Shown piece after piece: positions 1 to 11,935 of a stretch of DNA of 64,000 bases; the first letter of the stretch is position 1; each line of letters opens with the position of its first letter. The DNA lies in the NCBI RefSeq assembly GCF_019649055.1, contig NW_026570303.1, positions 62,001 to 126,000 of the forward strand, written 5' to 3'. The notes under the pieces are model-generated. The model saw nothing but the letters and a program-made list of their open reading frames with translations. It made no database searches and was not told the origin of the DNA. The stretch is from Paramacrobiotus metropolitanus (lineage: Eukaryota > Tardigrada > Eutardigrada > Parachela > Macrobiotidae). Both the position numbers and the translations under genes were made by a program.

Positions 1-312
1 CACTTGGTGCGATCGACCTGTAATAAGCCATGCAACAAAACGCTTTAGTTCGATTGCAGCTACGAGTACATTGCATTTTGTAGGGCTTGTTTACATGTAT
101 GTGCTTTGCACGGAGCATAAAGAGTAACTGGTCAGCAATGAAAGCAAGGAAATGCAAAGCTATAACGATGGTAAAAGTTCCAGCGCCAAAATTTTATCCC
201 GGTATTGCAAATAAATATCCAGTTTCTTCTTGGCATATCTGTGAACCAACAAAGCACAACTGTACAAAAAGGTCAAGAGTTTAGACTGCGTACCGTCGTT
301 GATAGCATTATA
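1..312. other. Unassigned flank
   Basis: No coding exon or RNA gene is recognisable here. It is the 3' flank of the minus-strand ethanolamine kinase gene, whose stop codon is at 313-315. Any 3' UTR of that gene would lie here. Confidence 0.4.
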
Positions 313-1902
313 TTATCGACATATTCGGTCAGAATGCTCGTAAAATGCCATGTTAACTTGGAAGTTTAACGCTTTCTGTAAAATGTGTATGTAGGCACTA
401 AATCTGTCGTACTCGAAAGAGTCCCATTTTAATCGCTTCGCTTGAGCAATGTAGTCAGGATTGTGCTCCTCCGACGCCAGAACGAAGCAGATGATAAACC
501 AATTTTTCAACTGCAAAATTAATATCAGATCAAAGCTGAAATTTGTCAGTACAAAATACAGAAGCCCGAAATATGCATGGGATACATGAAAGGCGACATT
601 TCTTTTTTGACACAGGTTTCCGACCACATCTGAAAAAGCATTTTTGCACTGAACCGACTTACCAAACTGTACCGGCTAGCGTTGACATAGAAATTCCACA
701 CTTCGGTATCGCTGATTGCGCGACCATCCGCGGTAAATTCATTCCACGTCTCCAGGTAAATTCTGATCCATTTCAGCTGAAATTCTTGACTGGGCAACAA
801 GGACGCATCCATTGTATTCACATCCATGCCTGCGAAAATAAAGTTCTGTAAATAAGGCCTTGCTTTGATCCCGAGTTCACTTTGGTACCAAAAAGTCACG
901 GATATTTTCGCTTCATCAGATCTACAAACTGACCAATAAATTCGGAGAAGTGCGTCCCGATATCTTCGATCTGGTATCCCGACGCGGCGAATTCATAATC
1001 GATGATGTGAACGGTGTCGGTTTTTTCGTCGAAGATGATGTTGTTGGGAATAAGGTCATGATGGCAGAACACCACCGGCTGATCGGCATAGATGTTCTGC
1101 ATGCTGGGATGATTTAGCAGATACTGAAATTCCTCTTGCAGTTCCTCCACATCCGGGAATAATTTGTAAGCTAACAGAGTCGCTTGGGGATCTTTATATT
1201 TGATCGGCAAACGATTCAGTATCGGTAAGCAGAAATCTCTGGGGTGGGTGGGTGTCTTGACTCCCGGGAAATCGCGGCTAATCGCGTGGAATTCGGCAAA
1301 TTTTTGGGCTAACAAGCTGCAAAAAAAATTCTCAAGATAAAAAATTTCAGTACTGCTTTATACCATATACCACGTCCCAAATACGACTACATATCCTGTT
1401 GAGTATGTGCACTTATAGTGTTAACATCAGCTGGAGAAACGGCGTTGAACAGTAGAGCCGTTATACTACGACATTCTCCCGTTTCTTACCGAGCTATATG
1501 TGGTTCTTGAATGTCCGCCAACGTCAACGTACGGCCTTTGATAAATTCATAGACAACACCGTTTTGGAATTTCCCGTAAATCTTCCCGTACATTCCTTTT
1601 TGGTACATATAGAACACCAGACGGAACTCCTCTTCGCGATCGAACAGACTTCCCACGATATCGGCGTTGATGCGCACGATGACGGATTCGCCGTGTTCAT
1701 CGGTGGCGGCGAAGATTTTGTACATGTGGTTCATGTAACCGCCGCTCAAAACGTTCACTTTTAAATCTAAGTGATCGGTGGGAAGGGACGGACAGAACGC
1801 GGCCACAACGTGCTTAACGCCGGGGATGGGATCATTGAGATCGATCGTGTAGTTTAGCACAGGCAGTGTTGCCGACATGGTATCGACAGTATTGTAAAAC
1901 AA
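313..1902 (-). CDS. ETNK: Ethanolamine/choline kinase family protein
   Basis: Cytosolic kinase predicted to phosphorylate ethanolamine, the first step of the CDP-ethanolamine (Kennedy) pathway to phosphatidylethanolamine. I read four exons: 1902-1490, 1316-934, 829-663 and 510-313. All phases match and the sum is 387 codons (386 aa), close to animal ETNK length. The Brenner-type catalytic motif FCHHDLIPNNII is followed by IIDYEF, the choline/ethanolamine kinase metal-binding signature. HFSEFIGMDV and EFQLKWIRIYLE match the C-terminal half of ethanolamine kinases and favour ETNK over choline kinase. The exon 2/3 junction uses donor ATTG|GTCAGT, because this alone restores HFSEF-xGMD. A second in-frame ATG (MSATL) lies 24 nt downstream of the first. 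Ethanolamine rather than choline specificity is inferred from motif similarity. Confidence 0.9.
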
Positions 1903-2735
1903 AAAATTCTAAACCGGTTCAAGTGGAATTCTGTCGTCACATTCCATGCAAAGTCGCTTGATATGAAAAACTAAATGCTCGACATCTGCCCTGACGATAC
2001 AAACACAACGGTTCGTCAAACTCTACAAAATTAATTAAGCCTGATACTTTAATGAAACCAATATACTCTTAATCGACGGCGAAGATTGTCGAAACACTTG
2101 ACAGAATACTTTGCAGATAAGATTAGGATGCTGAAACACTGAAACTTTACAGAGAGCTTGCCTAGTTTCGGTTGAATGTATGCGTCGTAAATGCAACTCG
2201 CGTGGCGTGTTGAAAACACTGCAGTGCAATCACAACACGATGCATGCAGTTCATTCCGCCGGTCACAACCTCACAGTTTGAACGAGTGCCGGTTGTGTTT
2301 AAACAAGTATGTAGATATTATGTCCCAGAGATACAGTATGTAACGCATGCGGCGCACGATACTTTAACAATGCCATCGATTTATATTTCAGGGTCAGTAA
2401 AACGAATATTTCCATCGACACACGGACGATGAAAACACTGTACAGCAGCTTATCATCGCACGTTAATAGTCGCGTTCATTTATACATTAAATATAGATAG
2501 AATACAGACAAATAAAAACAACAAAAAGACCTGTGTACATGTGTATCCCGCCAACGAATAATTATTAGAAATCACAAAGAGAAAATCGTAGTGGAAACTA
2601 AAAAGGGAAACACCCAACGCCCATCCCGAGTGATTTACATACACTACACACAGAGAAATATGCCGCTGTACACCTGTGTCCCGCCCGTTATTACGGTATA
2701 TGCTGATGAGCAGTTGTGTAGGATGAGCGGTCAGC
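1903..2735. other. Intergenic, ETNK 5' / Aurora 3'
   Basis: Between the start of the ethanolamine kinase gene and the stop of the Aurora gene, both on the minus strand. Short open frames occur, but none has a recognisable domain. It presumably holds the kinase promoter. No clear TATA box or repeat was seen. Confidence 0.4.
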
Positions 2736-5700
2736 TTAAATTTTCAGGATGCGACTGCGTTCCTGTTTGTTGTTAACGATCCACGGATGCTTCAGCACTT
2801 GTGCCAACGGTAGACGATGGGCTCCAATATAAACAAGTAACTGCAAAGAAAACGAATTCAATAAAGGAGTAAATCACGCACATTATAACACTTACAGCAA
2901 CCGTCATACAAATAAACAAACATGTGCAAACTATGCTAAAAATGATCGACAAGATGACAAATTACAAGGCTGAATTAACGAGATGGCAAATTTACAAAAT
3001 TATTAAGAGCAATAAATTTTTTAATAACAAGGCAACAAAATAATAATAAAAATTTACGAAATTAATATGAAAAGTAAATCTCCTTTACTGTACTGTATAA
3101 ATCCATCCATAGCGAATGCCTAAACTGAAAATCATAACGAAAGGAACATGTAACACTACTCTAGTAAAACTAATGCAATGCATGATTAACTAAGAAAAAT
3201 AATAAAGTATAATTAAAAAACTTAAAAGCTTATAATTAAAAAACACTCAGAATTAAATGTCTTCGTAAATTTCTTCGGGTGCTGCGCCAGAAAAAGAAAG
3301 ATGCTGATGTCACATTTTGAAAGTTAAGATGTGAAAAAAAAGCCATACTGACCTTTTGGATGAGATCAACAGCATCAGGGTTCATAAAATCCGGACATTT
3401 GTAATCCATGAGGGAGATCCTCCTGGCGGTTTCCATCTGGCCACCCTCGTTATCCTTGACGTGGAAGGGTGCCCGGCCGGTGAGGAGCTCGTAGGTCAGA
3501 ATGCCCAGACACCAGATGTCAATGCTTTCGTCGTGCGATTTCCCCTCCACCATTTCCGGTGCCAGATAGTCAAGAGTGCCGCACATGGTGGCCCGCCTAC
3601 CAGCAAAGCCACAGGTCAGCATTACATTCGGTGAAAATTACATTCAAGAAGAACTCAACATAGCTCACCAAAGAAGCACGCGAAATTGAGACAAATTAAA
3701 ATTAAAAATATAACGTTAAAATTAAATCATACCAATAATTAATGATACATTTTAAAATACATCATTTCTTATAGCCGCATATTTATTTTAACTGACATTC
3801 GGAATTACAGTACTGTATTAGCCGCAGTGATGATCTGATATGGATCGTCGAGGTCGGAAAAATTTATCAATATGTACTGCACTCCACATATTATTTTCGA
3901 CCTATCATTGTAAGGTAAGTAGAAGGTATACCTGGAACTGGGTGAATGGACCGACCAGCCAAAGTCGGCGATTTTCAGTTCGCCATAAATGCCCAGCAGT
4001 AAATTCTCCGGCTTGATATCCCGATGAATGATCTTTCTCTCGTGACAGTACATCAGCGCCGTTGTCAACTCGTAAACATACTGCAATTTTACAAAACAAA
4101 AAGTTAAAAAAAAACTATCACAGGCCAGCGAGAAGAGCAAGTGTTGCTAGTAGAACGCAGGTACGAGTAATATCAATTTTCCAACTAATTCCGTTTCCCA
4201 ACTGCAAAATATTTTATAATTTTCAGCCCAGGTCTGGTTACCGTAGCGGCCTCCGTATCCGAAAACCGGCCCTTGTGCTCCAAAAGTTTATACAGTTCCC
4301 CATTCGGAGCGTATTCCAGAATTAAATAGATCTTCGAGGTATCATGGAAAACGCCGTACATACGTATAATGTGGGGATGTCTGGAGAGGAAAACACGGAA
4401 ATGGAAGCTACTACCGCAGAGTATTTGCAAGCGGTCATCTGGTACAATGTCTAGAGTAGCGCATTTAATTAAGCATATTTAACAAGATTATGAAAGGAAA
4501 ACTTTTGAGGCATTCGCAACATTATCAACCTGTTAAAGTGTTAAAACACTCGGATCTACTATTAAAAAACTAAACACCGAGAGCTCATACCGGAGATGCG
4601 TCTGGATCTCAATTTCCCTTCGTAGCTGATGTTCCACATTATTGCTTTTCAGTTCGCTCTTGTGCATAACCTAATAAAATAACACACACACGATAGGCGC
4701 ATTCGCTGCAGAACCGCATCGGAAAACTGTTAAAATTAAAAAAACGGCAGTGCCAACTGAAGTGCAAAACAGCAAATAGGTATCAGCAGTGCTTATATGT
4801 ACGGCTATTACCGGAGCAATAAGTACTAATGTCATAATTGGGAATACAATTATTAAACACTAGCTTATTTTGTTAAATCAACTGCTAACCTTCAGAGCGA
4901 CCACAAACCGACTCTTCTTCTCGCGAGCCAGATAGACTTTGCCGAATTTTCCTTTGCCCAGAACACGGCCCAAATCAAAATCGGTCAACTGCCAATCTCT
5001 GCAAAAATATATATGTGGAAGTACGTAAAACAAGTTAAAGTGTCTCAAACGTAAAATGAAAACAACAAGACACTATATTAAAAATTCCGCAAATAAAACT
5101 GCTTCGTACATGGCGCGAATTATTAACAGTCATAATGTGTAATCAGTAATCACCGTAATGATAACAAAAATGAAAAAAACAACAGCATCACACATATTGG
5201 TAATTCAAGAATATTAGCATAAGCATTCAATATATTACCATATCAGGCTAAAGCAAATGCATATTCCCTGCTCCCTTTAAAAGACAAAACAGCAACTGAC
5301 TTTAATATTTATTCTGCAAATTAATACGATTACTTCTATAATACGAGTATAATCTATCAAAGGAGTTTCGCAAATCCTGTCAACATTACGCAATAAATTC
5401 TTTTAAAAATATTACAAATTCCCCAAACCGTTCAGCAAATGCACTACCAATTCGGATCCCTTACGTGAGCTTTTTAGGTGGTTTACTGGCGATCTGCGCA
5501 TTATCCGGAGCCAGTGGTTCTTTCTGCATGGACGGACCCGCAGCCACAGCGTTCATCGCGGGTTTCTGGGTCTCCGGTTTAAGGGGAATTTTGGGATGAC
5601 GGTCCTTTTCATCGGCCGGTTTCTGGATGGATACGGGCCGTTTGGGCACGGCTGAAGGCTTGGCCACCGTCTGTACTTGGCGGGGAGCGGACGATTTTAA

Positions 5701-5787
5701 AGGAACCTTAGGAACCGCTGACGAGGAGGGCATGATGGATCGCGAGCGTACAGACCCGGGTTTCGTCGGGGGAACGTTCTCCTCCAT
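2736..5787 (-). CDS. AURK: Aurora-type mitotic serine/threonine kinase
   Basis: Mitotic kinase acting on centrosome/spindle or chromosomal passenger substrates. Seven exons are read: 5787-5465, 4998-4890, 4670-4591, 4380-4242, 4080-3932, 3596-3353 and 2840-2736. Phases agree and the sum is 383 codons (382 aa), normal for Aurora. Residues 1-108 are a basic, Pro/Ser/Lys-rich disordered N-terminus. The kinase domain follows: glycine loop GKGKFG, VALK lysine, [11 protein letters not shown] catalytic loop, ADFGW, activation loop [16 protein letters not shown] with the Aurora autophosphorylation threonine, and [13 protein letters not shown] near the end. The residue after MY in RMYGVFHD is Gly, as at the TPX2-contact position of Aurora A (Asn in mammalian Aurora B), while the C-terminal RLPLAQV resembles Aurora B. 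Invertebrate subtype is therefore open. The 24 nt upstream of the chosen ATG are also in frame, so an additional 5' coding exon is possible. Confidence 0.93.
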
Positions 5788-6995
5788 GGAACTCTTGCGT
5801 ACTGCACCATCCTACAACAGATCACAATTTCCTTGTCAATAGGAATTGTTTAAACTGGCAGACAGTTCCCAGAAATCCACACAAAATTTGAAAGATAACG
5901 AAAATCGCAATGAGCGCAAATCTGTAGCACAGCTTTACCATCTTATTAAAAAGTATCAAATCCAAGGAGGGATCATCAAAAAATTATATTGACCAAAAAA
6001 TAAGAAAAATTACAAAATGTATCGAAACCAGAAAACATGCAGTATGTCTACAAGAAACAAGAAAAGAACCGAAACCTTGGCTGTCGATTTGCTGGAATTA
6101 GAATTTTTGGCAACGGTGCGTCGTGGTACGTTGATGCGTACGGGCCGTGACGTTGCGCTCATTGTGGAGAAATTAGTAAATCCGAAGAAAAATCGATTAA
6201 AATGGCAGCACGACCAATGAAACGTGGAAGGCAGCCCTTCGAATTTTTTTCACCAATCAAAATACTATGAAAGCGCAGGATATTAATTTTCCCAAGAGTT
6301 TTGGATAAAAAATAATTTTAGCGATAAAATCATAAAATCTAACGTCTGATGTCGCAGCGCAGACAAAAGCAGTGCGCTTGGTTGACCGCGATTCGAGCCT
6401 GTGCAGCACTTTGCTACAGGGAACCACCGAGTCAGCAGAGTTCAAACTGCGTTAGTTAAGCAAAGTAGCGGCGATACTGATACGGCGCAAGCGCTTGATA
6501 CCCGGTGTATACTGTCGACTTCGATTTCGACTTTCACTTCTGCTCCTAACCATAAGGCATCTGGCATACGCGTTAAAGTTAACGCTTTCACGCGTTAAAG
6601 TTATTTTGGTTTTTACAATAATTTTACTTTTCCTGTTTCCAGCATTTTAATTATTGAGAATCAGTTTTTGGCAAATTTTTGTTTATCCAACTTTATCGCA
6701 CTGGAAAAATTTCAGCGGATCATCATTGTTATTGTTTTATCAAACTTATCTGGAATTTCAGGCTATTTTTGATCAGATCAAATAGCTTCGGTTTTGCTTT
6801 TTTACTTGGGTTTGAAAGTTTCGATCGCCCCGTAGTGAGGTTTGCATTTTGCGATATTTTCAGACGACACCGTTTCGTTCAATTTTTTCCTGTTTTGTTA
6901 TGTCATTGGTGTACTTACTATAATAACTGTAATTTCTCTGACGTGCGGTTTGCTCTCTTATTCTTCGCTGCAAATTCTGAACGAAAAATACGCAG
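5788..6995. other. Divergent intergenic region, Aurora / SECISBP2
   Basis: Region between the minus-strand Aurora gene and the plus-strand SECISBP2 gene, so it should contain both promoters. A 67-codon plus-strand open frame at 6017-6220 has coding-like composition (ETLAVDLLELEFLATVRRG) but no recognised domain. I regard it as unproven. An upstream non-coding exon of Aurora could also lie here. Confidence 0.35.
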
Positions 6996-9097
6996 ATGCC
7001 GTGGCACAGTTCGTCGGATGATTGGTGGGACCTGGAAGCAGCAGAAGCGAAGAAGAATGGTCAGAAAAACAGTAGAGTAATGTGGGCTATACTGCTAAAT
7101 AACTAATTATTATAACTTCATTTGTTGATTAATTTAATCACGGAATTGTTTTATAGCAATGCGATCTCCTCCGCAAATCCTTGAGAAAATCAAACCCAAA
7201 TCCGCTTGGTCGCTGCCCACTGCGGTTGGAAAATTAGCGCTCGGTTGGTGGTCCTTCTTTTTGATTTTCTAGCTGCTCGGTAGCTCGATCCCTTTAACTT
7301 TTTTATTTATATTTGTTGAGATTAGTATTATATTCACTAAAATTATATTAATTAATATTATGTTAATTAATTGTATTTAGTGTTCTATTGTTCTTGTTGC
7401 TGGTTATTTTTAAATACACCTTGGACACTGAACACTTTATTGTTTATTTATCGTAACGATTTTCTTATTCTCTGTTTATTTTTGTGATCATTATTTGTTG
7501 TTCCCTTGTAGACGCACAAAAATATCCCGCACTGGGTGAACATGTCCGCCTTCCGCCGCCGGATCCCCTGCCTGTACCCGTCCTGGATCGCCATCCTGCC
7601 AGTCTGACTGAGCCCCCGGTAGGGAAGAAATCGGCTCAGAAGCCCGTGCTGGATTTGGGTGTGCTGCTGGAACACTCCAGCATCCAGCAGAGGGAGAAGA
7701 AAGCGCGAGCGGCTCTCCACGCCGCTCCCGGCACCGGCCCCGCTCCGGTGAAAGCCAGAGAAGCCGCTGCCATCGCCAATGCGCTCGATGCCAGCGCTCC
7801 GACTAGGATGCGCGGCAAGGAGAGAGAGACGGCAAAACCCAAGAAGCCCTCCACCATGAAGAAAGCCGTCCTGACCAGCAGAAAACAGAACCAACTGGCA
7901 AAAGCCGAAGGTGTACTGAACGTAATTTCTCGCTTATTAATTTTTTTAATATATTGTTAAGTAATTTAAGTTTTTACGGTTTATTTAGTGTTTTATTTTT
8001 GTTGTTGCTTTTTATCGTTTTAATTAATTTATAGAACAACCGTAAATTTATCGTGTTCATAACATTCTGTTTATTTAATCATTATTTATTGTGTTGATTT
8101 ATCATAATTAAATTTTAATGTGTTTGTTGATCATGATTTTGTTATTACTGCTTAGTGTTTTTTTTAATACCCTTTATTTGCAGAGCAAATTCCGGAATCC
8201 CTTTCCGCAATGCCTACTGCGACTTTGGACGGAGCTATTTCCTCATCCACAATCGAGCCAAAGAAATGCCTGCACAGCAAGCGATTTGCACCATATTGCG
8301 ATCAGATTGTTACACCGGAAATTGACCAGTTGGTCGGATTAATTTTGGAAGCGGTAGCTTTCTATCAGGATCGTGCCTTCCGCACGCAGGATCCGACGAA
8401 ATTCAAGAAACGATTTGTTTGTGGTTTGCGAGACGTACGGAAGAATCTGGAACGCAAGGAGATCCGCTTGGTTATTTTGGCGCCGGATGTCGAAGTGACG
8501 GAACAGCCCAACGGACCCGATGCGCTGTTGTTAGAAATTAAAGAATTTGCAAAGGAGCACGACATTCCGGTTTGTTGTAGCTAAAAATACGCAGCAGCTG
8601 TTACTTTTATTTAGAATTTCTCACCTTTCTGTTTATGATGCAATATTTTATAAAAAATTGGCTTAGATTTATGTAGCTTGCAAGGCTTTTTAAGTTGAGT
8701 TATTGGGTTAAGTTTATTACATTAGCTATTTTTTTTATAATTAGAAACGTTAAGTATTTGAAATAATTGTGAAATTGTGCAGGTACTCTTTGCTATGAAA
8801 AGGAAATCTCTGGCCAAAAAATGCCACAAACCGGGAACTGTCAGCGTTGTCGGTCTGATAAACTACGACGTCGCTGCCGCCGATGTCCGGAAAGTGCTGC
8901 AACTTGCGGAAGAAGCGAGTCAGAAGTACAGAAGTCTTCAGTGAGTAATTTTTGTGTTAACTGAACATGCGTATCGGTGTATCGATTCATGCGTATCATG
9001 TGTATCGGTTCATCCCACGCGCCCGTCTGTCCGCAGGGAATCGTCGGGCATTCCGGTGGAAGTGACTCGTAATGTTGCCGGAAGTGCTCCAATCTAA
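6996..9097 (+). CDS. SECISBP2: SECIS-binding protein 2 (selenocysteine incorporation factor)
   Basis: Binds SECIS elements in selenoprotein mRNAs and recruits the Sec elongation factor at UGA codons. Exons read: 6996-7071, 7157-7243, 7512-7910, 8184-8569, 8783-8940 and 9037-9097. The sum is 389 codons (388 aa) and all phases fit. Exon 3 carries the Sec-incorporation-domain signature (NALDASAP...RGKERE...KPKKPS). Exons 4-5 carry the L7Ae/kink-turn RNA-binding domain (KKRFVCGLRDVRKNLERKE, KCHKPGTVSVVGLINYD). The protein is compact, like the short insect form and unlike the ~850 aa vertebrate protein. Exons 1-2 are less certain: they are supported by phase (AACA|GTAGAG; CTCG|GTTGGT) and coding-like content only. 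Exon 5 could read straight into a TGA, but the consensus donor CA|GTGAGT gives a 20-codon terminal exon. Presence implies that the organism makes selenoproteins. Confidence 0.88.
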
Positions 9098-10980
9098 AAT
9101 AAATTTCAGTATTCGAAATTCAAATACACTACCGTTTGAATTCCGAGTAATCAGGTGCAATTGCATGCATTACAATTCGAGTAATCGCAATTTAGAAGGG
9201 CGCTGTTTTAATTGCGAGTATTCGAAATCTAATTTCCGACATTCCAATTCCGAGTATTCGGAATTGCAGCAAATACCTAATATGAATTTAAATAGGTGAC
9301 TGCTATGCGCCCCGACAAACCGGGCGCACAGAATTTGCTTTTGCCCGAATTTCGAGTGCGGAAATATCGGCGATTTGTGTGTTTTTCGGAGGTTTTTTAT
9401 ATTTTGTTTGGCTTCTTTTATTTATTTAACCACTCATTTTCCTGTTGTATTGTCGAATACGCTAGATTGCTTGAAGAGGTAAGATACCAGAATGCACCCC
9501 CATACCCAAACTTTAGGTAATATGCGCTTTCCATAAAAATCTGGAGAAGCAATATTAAAGTTGCTAACTATCGTGTCTGTCCTGAAGTAGCACTTCAGTA
9601 CAGTACAGCCGTAAAGGTTGTAGCGCGCATGAAAGCAGGACAGCTTGCATATGCCTCAGCCTTAACCTGGGAATTTATTAGCGTTAACACAGCTACGGCA
9701 ACAACAGCGACGAAGCGTAATGATTAGGCTTTATGTATCGGTATTTGAGCATTTGGTGAAGACAAAGCACCGGAACACGGGTCACCAGCGCAGCCGTCCG
9801 TCGTCCTAGCTAAAACAACCCCTCCCCGTGTCCTCGCAAAGAGGGTGGGCAGCAGGGAAAAACGACTTGATACATGTAAATCAACTTTACTTCGACACAA
9901 TAGCAACTAAAGGTACTAAACACAGATGTGCATTCGCTGTGCGAAATCGTCAATCATAGTTGCATTGCTTTTCCGGTATCCCAACGACACACCTAATGGC
10001 TTTTCTCGGCTGGACACTGGTTAACCAAGTCGTGAAGCCTTGCAGCTTCCTGCACTGGGTTAACCGGAATTACCGTTGCTAATTCTATGTAGTTTGCTAC
10101 AGTTTTCTGCATGGAGTGAAGTTGAACTTCCGTGCCGCTCTAGATGACCTATAACAATTGTTACTCACAGAACTTGATACCTGCCTTATTAGCTTGCTGT
10201 AAAGGAGAAAATCAGGATTTCTCAGACTGATTCCGTGATGTTTTGAACAACCTTTCCAATAAACCAGGCGGTAAAAGGGATAAACAAAACAAAAGTTAGC
10301 TATTAGGGCTTTCAAATTCTGCAGTTCTCTTCAGCTTCTGCTCCTGCAGCCTTAAGGATAATTCGAGTTAAAAAATTAAGTTAAAACATTCTAGTGCCGG
10401 AAAAACAGAAATTTTGATATTTCTGCGCCCGAACATTCGAGACGCACAGCCAAAATCTGTGCGCCCAAACACTCGGGGCGCACAAATAAATTCTATGCGC
10501 CCGGTTTGTCGGGACGCCCAGCCATTTCGTTTTAAATAATCGGTTTTCTATAAAAATTTTTATTTAAATTTCCGTTATAACGTACTTACCATCAAACTTC
10601 ATACTACGCAAACTAGTGTTGTTCTGCGATACATTATATAGTATAACTGAACATTTATGACCAAATTAACTTTAATAATTGAATGACAGTAGAGTTTTAA
10701 ACTTTTAGCGCTCTGAAAATTCGTCTTAATGATGAATATTCAGTTTTATTTCACCGCATTTTAAATTTCGAGTATTCGAAATTCAAACTATTGCATTTTG
10801 AATTCCGAGTAATCAGATTCAAATTACTGACTTTAAATTTCGAATATTGTATTCGAAAATCTAAAAAATACATTTAGATTACTTGGAATTGGAAATACCA
10901 GAATTTCAATTCCGAGTACTCGGTGGTATCGAAATTATTTCGCATGCAATTTCGAGCACTTCGCTTAACACTAGAAGTGA
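9098..10980. repeat. Palindrome-rich repeat block (probable decayed mobile element)
   Basis: Two AT-rich blocks, about 9106-9290 and 10765-10950, are built from imperfect copies of TTCGAGTATTCGAAATT and TTGAATTCCGAGTAATCAG, which are themselves palindromic. Inside them, CCCGACAAACCGGGCGCA near 9308 recurs inverted near 10497-10516. GCGCCC...TTCGAG...GCGCACA units repeat around 9310-9360 and 10425-10525. No transposase-like open frame is visible between the blocks. The arrangement suggests a non-autonomous element or a nested set of them beside the RBM39 duplicate. The boundaries are my estimate. Confidence 0.5.
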
Positions 10981-11935
10981 AATGCGATGGCAGCGGCTGA
11001 TGTCGTGCAGAACGGCCCGATGCGTAATGCGATGGCAGCGGCTGATGTCGTGCAGAACGGCCCGATGCGGCTGTATGTAGGATCGCTACATTTCAACATC
11101 ACGGAAGCTATGTTAAAGGATATTTTTGAACCATTTGGAAAGGTAAATTGATATGACTTGCGAGTTTAATAAAATTTGTCAGGAAGAAAGCGCTTGCGGA
11201 TTATCAATGGAAGAGTTCTGATTTGTCTCATTTTAATCGATGGGAATTTTGAGATAATAATTTCAGAAAAAACAGTGGCATATTTGAAACTGCAAGGAGT
11301 AATTTTAATTTACCTAATTTTATTGGTTAATTAATCGATTGCCATTTTGAAACCAAAATGTAACGGATCAGACATCGCAAAATCACGTTTCTTTAAATAA
11401 TTTCAAATCATTGATGGGCATTTTTAGTTGGACAGTGTGCAGTTGGCGATGGATCCCGAGAGTGGACGATCGAAAGAATATGCTTTTATCTCAGTAAGTG
11501 AGAGTAAAAAGTGTGTATTTTTGCTTTTATTTGCTGCTATCATGTACCTGTAAGTAATATTTTTCTAGAATTACCTTGAGTTGCGGCCTTGCTGGCAGTA
11601 AGAACTTGACAGTAGACCTGAGCTATTTTTACAAATAAAATTTGTAAAAATAACTCAGGCTCAGGCAAAATTTCCAGTATTTTTAATGATATATTGTATC
11701 ATTAAAATGCGGGAAATTTTGGATTATTCATCAGGCAGACGGCATGTCTATATTGCAGTTCCGAGATGCGCACGACGCGAAGCGAGCCATGGAGCAGTTG
11801 AATGGCTTCGTATTGGCCGGACGCGCCATGAAGATTGGCCACGTGACGGACCGCAACGACAACGCCACGCAGGGCTCTTTGAACTATGACGACACGGACC
11901 CTGCGGGATTTGACCTGGGTCCGACCGGGAGATGA
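10981..11935 (+). pseudogene. Partial RBM39 duplicate (RRM2 exons)
   Basis: Three exon-like blocks copy part of the downstream RBM39 gene: 10981-11142 (end of linker and start of RRM2), 11428-11493 and 11759-11935. They correspond to RBM39 exons ending at 16513, 16921 and 17361. The splice borders (AAG|GTAAAT, TCA|GTAAGT, TTGCAG|TTC) are preserved and the blocks stay open. The first contains a 45-nt in-frame tandem duplication, 10981-11025 and 11026-11070. The last ends in TGA at 11933-11935, where the parent has TTA in GRLQLMAKL. A glycine-arginine pair in the RNP region (SRGYAF in the parent) is SKEYAF here. No RRM1, RS domain, UHM or start exon is present, so a non-functional fragment is most likely. 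Confidence 0.8.
11618..11658. repeat. Short hairpin insert in RBM39-duplicate intron
   Basis: Arms 11618-11636 and 11640-11658 match at 18 of 19 positions with a 3-nt loop (CTGAGCTATTTTTACAAAT / inverted). The parent intron near 17025 has the flanking GACAGTAGACCTGAG but lacks the inverted arm. The hairpin therefore formed, or the parent lost it, after duplication. Confidence 0.6.

Noticed and set aside
3236-3300. Extra Aurora exon after the acceptor-like CTGGCGCAG
   Set aside because: It would encode an unrelated basic peptide. Splicing directly to 2840 gives the conserved [13 protein letters not shown] end in phase and an exact codon sum.
6017-6220. Small plus-strand open frame of 67 codons
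   Set aside because: Composition is coding-like, but there is no domain and no exon partners. I mention it under the intergenic entry rather than calling a gene.
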